Positions 5,023 to 9,434 of a stretch of 9,434 bases of DNA are shown here, in pieces. Position 1 is the stretch's first letter. Every line of letters begins with the position of its first letter. The position numbers and the translations under genes were made by a program. A model generated the notes under the pieces. The model did no database searches. It saw only the letters and a list, made by a program, of their open reading frames with translations, and had not been told where the DNA came from. Source of the DNA: Desulfobacteraceae bacterium (GTDB taxonomy: Bacteria > Desulfobacterota > Syntrophobacteria > BM002); contig PPDG01000444.1 in the NCBI GenBank assembly GCA_002899795.1, positions 1 to 9,434 of the forward strand, written 5' to 3'.

Positions 5023-6024
5023 CTATTCGGGAGGGCTGCTCTGAGCCGTCCGGGCGCGGATCAGTTCGGGGGTCAATTCGTCCTGCTCGCTTTGTAACTG
5101 CAAAAGCACGATGGCAGCGATTACCAGTACCCCGCCGAAAATTTGCAGGGGCTCGAGGATCTCGCCTAGAAAGAGATAGGCGATGAACCCTGCCGATATC
5201 GGCTCTAGGGTGGCCGTTATTGAGGCACGGGTTGAGCGGATGTAATTAATGCCAACGAAATAGAGGCCAAAAGGGATGGCGGTACCCATGAATGCTATAT
5301 ATAGGAGCCCAAGCCATTGCGGCAAGGTGAATCCAGCCCACAGGTAGTGGAAAGGAGGATAGAAAATATACCAAGGGATTGCGGAGAACAGGAGGGCATA
5401 GAATAGCACGGTCCAGGGAGAATAGCGGTGCATGGCCCGTTCTCCCAGTAAAGCATATGCCGCATAGCAAACTGCCGATGCCAGTCCCCACAGTATTCCC
5501 GCCCGGTTCAGTTGCAACAGCTGGAGGTTGTATGCTCCCACCACCAAGTAACAGCCAGCAAATGATAGAAGCAGGGAGAGTAACTTAGATACGGTAAGCC
5601 GCTCCCTCCAGAAACAGATGGAATAGCAAGCAACCATGATTGGGGCCAGATATTGAAGGAGTATGGCCGCCGCCACTTGGATTTTGCTGATGGCAGTGAA
5701 GTAGGTTAGTTGAACCAGGGCCATGACGACGCAGCCCAGGAATATGAAGAACCCTAAGTCTTTGGGTTGAATTCGAAAAAGATGTCTGGAACGGATCCCA
5801 AAGAAGACGGCGAGCAACAGCGAGCCAAAGGTCGCCCGAACCTGGACTACATCCAAAGGAGTAATTCCACCAGCAAAAAGCCCCTTACCAATTGTCCCCG
5901 ATACAGCCCACAAGATGGCTGCGGCTATTACACAAAGATAGCCTTTTGTGGCACCAGCGGCTACAGAACTTTTTGAAGTCAAACTGGGCGTTCTTATGGA
6001 AGCTTCGTCAGGGTTTCGCTTCAT
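5023..6024 (-). CDS. EamA/DMT-superfamily transporter
   Basis: The protein has 333 residues from ATG 6024 (a TTG at 6045 is in frame but unlikely). After a polar N-terminus of about 27 residues there are about ten hydrophobic segments in two tandem EamA repeats, roughly residues 28-165 and 176-310. Each repeat ends in the family-typical helix: QYLAPIMVACYSICFWRERLT (about 124-144) and ATLEPISAGFIAYLFLGE (about 271-288). DMT transporters of this kind export metabolites such as amino acids, or drugs, across the inner membrane; the substrate cannot be told from sequence. The C-terminus is polar (QSEQDELTPELIRARTAQ). The gene is followed within 24 bp by arfB and preceded by 49 bp after the HExxH-protein gene, so a three-gene transcript is plausible. 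No strong ribosome binding site is visible. Confidence 0.9.
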   Translation of the reverse strand: MKRNPDEASIRTPSLTSKSSVAAGATKGYLCVIAAAILWAVSGTIGKGLFAGGITPLDVVQVRATFGSLLLAVFFGIRSRHLFRIQPKDLGFFIFLGCVVMALVQLTYFTAISKIQVAAAILLQYLAPIMVACYSICFWRERLTVSKLLSLLLSFAGCYLVVGAYNLQLLQLNRAGILWGLASAVCYAAYALLGERAMHRYSPWTVLFYALLFSAIPWYIFYPPFHYLWAGFTLPQWLGLLYIAFMGTAIPFGLYFVGINYIRSTRASITATLEPISAGFIAYLFLGEILEPLQIFGGVLVIAAIVLLQLQSEQDELTPELIRARTAQSSPPE

Positions 6025-6051
6025 ACGATCATTTAGTAGTTTCAAAACCCA

Positions 6052-6065
6052 CCCCGCTGTCGGGG
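6052..6065. other. GC-rich hairpin in the leader of the EamA gene
   Basis: CCCCG-CTGT-CGGGG forms a 5-bp stem with a 4-nt loop inside the 49-bp gap between the HExxH gene and the EamA gene. On the minus strand it is followed by TGGGTTTTG, a poor T-run. It could be a weak attenuator or an RNA-end stabiliser; it is not a convincing terminator. Confidence 0.35.
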
Positions 6066-6073
6066 GGGATTGT

Positions 6074-6769
6074 TTACTCGTAGGTTCGACTGATTCGCTT
6101 CAACAGTGGTTTCATATCGTACATAAAGGATTGTTGCCCTAATCTTTCCAGTTTGTCCAGCCACTTTTGCCGATAAGCCATCTGCCCCCTTCTGAATAGT
6201 TCTGATGTCTGCTGCCAGCTAGAATGCTCCGTCTGTGTTTTTATGGCGTCCAACTCAAAGAGAATGGGAAATAATCCCCGGAGTCTGACCTTGCTGTTCT
6301 CACTGGTGTCCACATCATCGAGGTAATTTAGTGCGCCTGTGGCCCAAAATTTCGCGTGGGCGGCCTCGTGCTGAACGACACTTTGAAAGTCGGCGTAATT
6401 GAAAGCGGGGTGGAACATCTTCGGTCCAAAGGTCATACGGGAAGGGTAATCCCGTCCCATGGCAAGAGTATGACTTGTGGGTCGATAGTTTCCGTTCTTG
6501 GTTCTTACCAGTGGGTTGGAAACAGCTAGCATTTTCACTTCCTCAGAGTACAGAACCTGCAATACATGTTCTGGTAGCCCCTCCTGCTGTACATAGGATC
6601 TCACGAAGTAAGTTCGCAGCTTTGAATCGGTTTGGGCCTGCAAGAAAAGCACGTCCATATCATCTGTTTGACCCTGACCAGTCCCCATGAAAGCAGGCCC
6701 GAGAAGAATAAACACGGCAGTAACGAGAAGCTTATAGAATTTGATGTTCAAATGATAACTTTGCATCAT
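6074..6769 (-). CDS. Exported protein with HExxH metal-binding motif (putative metallohydrolase)
   Basis: The protein has 231 residues from ATG 6769 (a second ATG follows directly); AGG lies 5 nt before the start. Residues about 10-29 form a signal-peptide-like segment (FYKLLVTAVFILLGPAFMG), so the mature part is probably periplasmic or lipid-anchor-free secreted; no lipobox cysteine exists, and the protein has no cysteine at all. VVQHEAAHAKFW (His134, Glu135, His138) is a classical HExxH zinc motif, and FELDAI (Glu172, Asp174), about 34 residues later, could supply the third ligand as in gluzincin-type peptidases. The remainder (a Tyr/Phe-rich middle and a basic helical C-terminus) matches nothing I recognise. 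It is transcribed ahead of the EamA gene. Peptidase activity is inference. Confidence 0.72.
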   Translation of the reverse strand: MMQSYHLNIKFYKLLVTAVFILLGPAFMGTGQGQTDDMDVLFLQAQTDSKLRTYFVRSYVQQEGLPEHVLQVLYSEEVKMLAVSNPLVRTKNGNYRPTSHTLAMGRDYPSRMTFGPKMFHPAFNYADFQSVVQHEAAHAKFWATGALNYLDDVDTSENSKVRLRGLFPILFELDAIKTQTEHSSWQQTSELFRRGQMAYRQKWLDKLERLGQQSFMYDMKPLLKRISRTYE

Positions 6770-6803
6770 GCGGACCTAATGATCCAAGAAACATTGAGTT
6801 TAG

Positions 6804-6833
6804 TTTATAGAATACGGCCGATCTCCTCTGCAA
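6804..6833 (-). promoter_or_regulatory. Possible sigma70-type promoter for the HExxH-protein gene
   Basis: On the minus strand, TTGCAG (6833-6828) and TATAAA (6809-6804) are 18 bp apart. Transcription would start near 6797, giving a leader of about 28 nt. The -10 is good and the -35 matches only three consensus bases. Confidence 0.35.
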
Positions 6834-6899
6834 TTTCCATTCTCAACTAAAGCTAAGTAATGCTCTTTCCACTTGCAAGGATGGGGGTAGGTCAGAGGG

Positions 6900-6950
6900 C
6901 ATCCTTCGACCCATTCGACAGGCTCCCCGGGACTATGCCCGGGACAGGCA
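6900..6950. repeat. Hairpin-rich repeat remnant (CTTCGAC / CCCGGG type)
   Basis: ATCCTTCGACCCATTCGACA is followed by CCCGGG-ACTATG-CCCGGG (6926-6943) and two GGACAGG copies (6942-6956). The layout resembles intergenic palindromic repeats seen in many bacterial genomes. It lies between the ABC gene's 3' end and the HExxH gene's promoter; no T-run follows on either strand. Confidence 0.45.
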
Positions 6951-6989
6951 GGACAGGTAGGGGATGGGGTTAAATATTTGATATACTTG

Positions 6990-7043
6990 GATTAAGCCAT
7001 TCAGGCTATTTAAGCTGTTTAAGCTACTTCAACGATTTGCACG
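6990..7043. repeat. Degenerate 9-bp tandem repeat array after the ABC exporter gene
   Basis: Consecutive 9-mers GATTAAGCC, ATTCAGGCT, ATTTAAGCT, GTTTAAGCT, ACTTCAACG and ATTTGCACG keep a common RTTYAAGCY-like pattern in exact 9-bp register. The array begins 5 bp beyond the ABC gene's stop. Related arrays are at 604-639, 1919-1945 and 9168-9231. Confidence 0.65.
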
Positions 7044-7048
7044 ACTAG

Positions 7049-9160
7049 CTAGGCCGAGTCAAACTGTAACTGATGCAGCCTGTAATAGAAGTCACGCCGG
7101 GACAGAAGATCCTCTTGAGTCCCATGCTCTACAATTCGGCCGTTATGTAAAACCAATATGCGGTCAGCCTGACGTATGGTGGAGAGCCGATGGGCAATAA
7201 CCAGGGTGGTTCTTCCTTGGAATAACCGTTCCAGGGCCTGCTGAATCAGGTGTTCCGTCTCGCTGTCTATATTGGCCGTGGCCTCATCGAGGATTAATAC
7301 TTTCGGGTCATAGGACATGGCGCGGGCAATGGCAAGGAGTTGGCGCTGCCCCGTGGACAAGGTAACACCGCCCTCGTACACCTCCGCGTCCAGTTGGCCA
7401 GGGAGCCGGGAAACCAGATCTTCCAGGTGCGCCAACCTTGTAATCCGCATTAGCTCTTCTGAAGATAAGTTGCGATCCAGTGCGATATTTTCCCTGAGTC
7501 TTCCGGCAAAAAGAAATACATCCTGCATGATGAGCCCCACCTGCGACCTTAACCAGGACAGATCCATTCCACCGATGTCTCTACCGTCCAGGCGAATCGT
7601 TCCCTTCTGGGGTTCATGGAATCTTTCCAAAAGATGCATCAGGGTGGTTTTTCCTGCACCGGTGACACCTACAATCGCCAAAGTTTCCCCAGCCCTTACT
7701 CGAAAGGAGATGTTTTTAAGCACCGGCTCCTCCTGGCGATAGCCGAAAGTCACCTGCTGAAACTCAATTTCCCCCTTTACAGCAGGCGGGTTAGCTTCCG
7801 TGGAATCGTATCTTTCCTGCTCCTTGTCGTCCAGGAGGAGGAAAATTCGCTCTGCTGAAGCCATGGCAGATTGCATGATGCTGTATTTTTGCGACACGTC
7901 TCGGATGGGTCCAAAAAACATGCGAAGGTAAGAGATGAAGACCACGAGAGCTCCAAGGCTCAGCGTGTCTGCCAAAACCTGCCTCCCTCCATACCAGAGG
8001 AGAAGTGCGATTGCGGTGGTGGCCAGCAATTCGATACAAGGGAAGAAAATAGCCTGGAGCATTATCTGTCTTAAAGTGGCGCGGTAGTAATCGTGGTTGA
8101 GGTTTTCAAAACGGCGCAATGTTGTTTTTTCTTGGCGGAAAATCTTGATTACCCTGATACCGGAAAGGTATTCGTTGAGAATTACATTGATCTTAGCCAG
8201 TTTGGCTCTAATGTCGCGGTAGGCGGAGCGAACCTGCACCCCAAAAATACGAAAGAGCACAACAATGAGCGGGATAACAGACAGGGTAACCAGAGTGAGA
8301 TCCCACCGCAGGTGAAAAAGAATGACGAGAATACCGCACAGCAGGACCACGTCTTTTAGAAGGGTCATTACCACCGAGCCGAACATCTCATCCAGATTCT
8401 GGATGTCATTGGTTAGACGGGTAACCAGCCTACCAACAGGATTACGGTTGAAAAATGACAGGCACATCTTTTGGAGGTGGCCAAAGAGCTGCATGCGCAG
8501 GTCGTGCATCATGTGTTGTCCAGCGTACACCATGAGCAGGTTTTGGCCAAAGGTGCAGATTCCGCTCAACAGGAGCAGTGCCACAAAGACCAGGCCCAAG
8601 CGGTACAGTCCTGAAATGTCGTGCTTACGTAAGACCAAGATGTCCTCAGCGGATAAATTGGCCAAATTTCGGTAGTCAATATATGCAATTCCATCCGCAA
8701 CATGAAAAAGGGTAGGGTGGGCCAGCACCACTCGTCTTTGGACATCGGCCCCGATTGGGGCGAAATAAAAACGGTGAGGCGGAATAGAGCCCTGTGCTTG
8801 AAGTTGGTGCAGCAGCCGAGGGTCCATCTTGCGTAGGATTTCATTTGCGATAAAAAATTGTCCTTTTTCCGGGCCCGGGCGTAGTTGGCCAGTGACTTTG
8901 TCGAGAAAACGTTCGAGTGCAGGCGGCGGAGCCTCCGGTATTTGAATCTGGCGGGCGGACCGGACGATATATCTATCTATGCCCACTTTGAGCAGATAGG
9001 GTAGGGCGAGGTCGAAGACAGTAAGCAGCAGTATAAGCATGGCACTGAAGCCGATTACCTTTAGATATGGCCGAGCGTAGCCGGCCAGACGACGCCAGAG
9101 GGGCCAGTCGTATGGCTTGCCCAGCTTGTCTTCCTCAAAATAGCCGTAATTACCATGCAT
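7049..9160 (-). CDS. ABC exporter half-transporter, BmrD/YheH (MdlB)-like, with large TM1-TM2 insertion
   Basis: The protein has 703 residues and starts at ATG 9160 (MHGNYGYFEEDKLGKPYD, a usual opening for this group). It is an inner-membrane, ATP-driven type IV exporter subunit. The membrane domain covers residues about 20-430, with helices near 34-60, 187-212, 263-282, 287-307, 368-390 and 400-418. Between the first two lies an unusually long soluble segment (about 65-185), as in B. subtilis BmrD. The ATPase domain has Walker A GVTGAGKTT (498-506), Q-loop Gln546, signature LSTGQ (601-605) instead of LSGGQ, Walker B VLILDE with Glu626, D-loop ANID (629-632) and H-loop His657. A non-canonical signature with a catalytic Glu is what the BmrD-type half of a heterodimer shows, so a partner is expected; none lies on either side within the window. 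Substrate is unknown. No ribosome binding site is evident; repeats reach almost to the start codon. Confidence 0.92.
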   Translation of the reverse strand: MHGNYGYFEEDKLGKPYDWPLWRRLAGYARPYLKVIGFSAMLILLLTVFDLALPYLLKVGIDRYIVRSARQIQIPEAPPPALERFLDKVTGQLRPGPEKGQFFIANEILRKMDPRLLHQLQAQGSIPPHRFYFAPIGADVQRRVVLAHPTLFHVADGIAYIDYRNLANLSAEDILVLRKHDISGLYRLGLVFVALLLLSGICTFGQNLLMVYAGQHMMHDLRMQLFGHLQKMCLSFFNRNPVGRLVTRLTNDIQNLDEMFGSVVMTLLKDVVLLCGILVILFHLRWDLTLVTLSVIPLIVVLFRIFGVQVRSAYRDIRAKLAKINVILNEYLSGIRVIKIFRQEKTTLRRFENLNHDYYRATLRQIMLQAIFFPCIELLATTAIALLLWYGGRQVLADTLSLGALVVFISYLRMFFGPIRDVSQKYSIMQSAMASAERIFLLLDDKEQERYDSTEANPPAVKGEIEFQQVTFGYRQEEPVLKNISFRVRAGETLAIVGVTGAGKTTLMHLLERFHEPQKGTIRLDGRDIGGMDLSWLRSQVGLIMQDVFLFAGRLRENIALDRNLSSEELMRITRLAHLEDLVSRLPGQLDAEVYEGGVTLSTGQRQLLAIARAMSYDPKVLILDEATANIDSETEHLIQQALERLFQGRTTLVIAHRLSTIRQADRILVLHNGRIVEHGTQEDLLSRRDFYYRLHQLQFDSA

Positions 9161-9167
9161 AAGAGAA

Positions 9168-9231
9168 AATGCCTAAAGTAAGCAAGAATGTCTAAAGTGA
9201 TCTAAAATGAGCTAAAATGCCTAAAATGGTT
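9168..9231. repeat. Degenerate 9-10 bp tandem repeats in the leader of the ABC gene
   Basis: CTAAA cores occur at 9173, 9192, 9202, 9212 and 9221 (steps of 19, 10, 10 and 9 bp), with units such as TCTAAAATGA and GCTAAAATGC. Less regular 9-mers continue to about 9266 (GTTCAGATA, GTTCAAATC). On the minus strand the array reads toward the ABC start codon and stops about 8 bp short of it, occupying the place of the ribosome binding site. Confidence 0.6.
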
Positions 9232-9271
9232 CATTTGTCATTTGGTCGTTCAGATAGTTCAAATCGCTAGA

Positions 9272-9306
9272 GTAGTGATGTCGCGGCTGGAAAGCCGCTC
9301 CCACAG
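9272..9306 (-). repeat. REP-like palindromic element, copy 2
   Basis: This is the exact reverse complement of 655-689 (35 bp, no mismatch), with the internal hairpin GCGGCT-GGAA-AGCCGC (9283-9298). It lies in the leader region of the minus-strand ABC gene, so both copies keep the same orientation relative to the downstream gene. In both cases 9-bp arrays lie within about 50 bp. Confidence 0.75.
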
Positions 9307-9434
9307 AAAAATTCCTTTCTTCTTTCCTCTGACTTCTGGCTTCTACTCTATGCTCCACGCCTTCCTAAATCTGCAATCCGAAATCTGCAATCTAAAATCG
9401 CCATCTGGCACGTCCCTTGCTATCATTTCAAGAC
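9307..9434. repeat. Terminal intergenic stretch of dispersed repeats
   Basis: It contains CTGACTTCTGGCTTCT (related to the fold-back at 1841-1908), CTATGCTCCA (related to 1801-1810, inverted), and two AAATCTGCAATC copies plus TCTAAAATCGCC (9367-9402), the inverse of the AGATTGCAGATT motif at 565-599 and 1678-1704. No ORF or partner ABC gene is visible before the edge. Confidence 0.6.

Noticed and set aside
5023..6769. A functional three-gene system of HExxH protein, EamA transporter and ArfB
   Set aside because: The spacing permits co-transcription, but nothing links the biochemical roles; a housekeeping rescue factor next to a transporter is most likely incidental.
6921..6943. Terminator of the ABC exporter gene
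   Set aside because: The CCCGGG hairpin has no following T-run on the minus strand and lies over 100 bp after the stop codon; it fits a dispersed repeat better.
7317..7742. 141-aa plus-strand frame opposite the ABC exporter gene
   Set aside because: It is antisense to the conserved ATPase domain with Walker and signature motifs, and has no protein-like features of its own.

Overview
The window looks like chromosomal DNA from a Gram-negative, probably anaerobic bacterium. The best guess is the Desulfobacterota (old Deltaproteobacteria), from the style of the proteins and from intergenic spaces packed with dispersed repeats. This is inference: there is no rRNA or other phylogenetic marker here. 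Gene order is loose, with short transcription units separated by 100-320 bp of repeat-rich DNA. No phage, plasmid, transposase, CRISPR or rRNA/tRNA gene was seen.

Left part, plus strand: the 3' end of an aconitate hydratase gene (1-540); a TudS-like (DUF523) + DUF1722 (YbgA-like) fusion protein (711-1661); a small four-helix membrane protein (1987-2463); a 142-aa conserved-looking protein of unknown function (2780-3208); a two-motif ferritin-like diiron protein (3375-3905) with a clear Rho-independent terminator; and a YkgJ-type cysteine-cluster protein (4253-4561). Right part, minus strand, read right to left: a large ABC exporter subunit of the BmrD/YheH type (9160-7049); an exported HExxH protein (6769-6074); an EamA/DMT drug/metabolite transporter (6024-5023); and the ribosome-rescue hydrolase ArfB (4998-4573). 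The last three are closely spaced and may be co-transcribed. The plus and minus sets converge at 4561/4573.

The genes form no single pathway. Loose themes are oxidative or metal stress (ferritin-like protein, Cys-cluster protein, possible 4Fe-4S desulfidase), export, and translation rescue. The most interesting material lies between the genes. Two ungapped 182-bp copies of one element (2467-2648 and 3998-4179, about 83 % identical) fold into a branched structure, and several of their differences are compensatory base-pair changes. A 35-bp REP-like palindrome occurs twice in inverted orientation at the two ends of the window. Short degenerate 9-10 bp tandem repeats recur at four intergenic sites. 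Other fold-back and dispersed repeats fill most of the remaining gaps. I found no convincing new multi-gene system; the 182-bp structured repeat is the best candidate for something undescribed.
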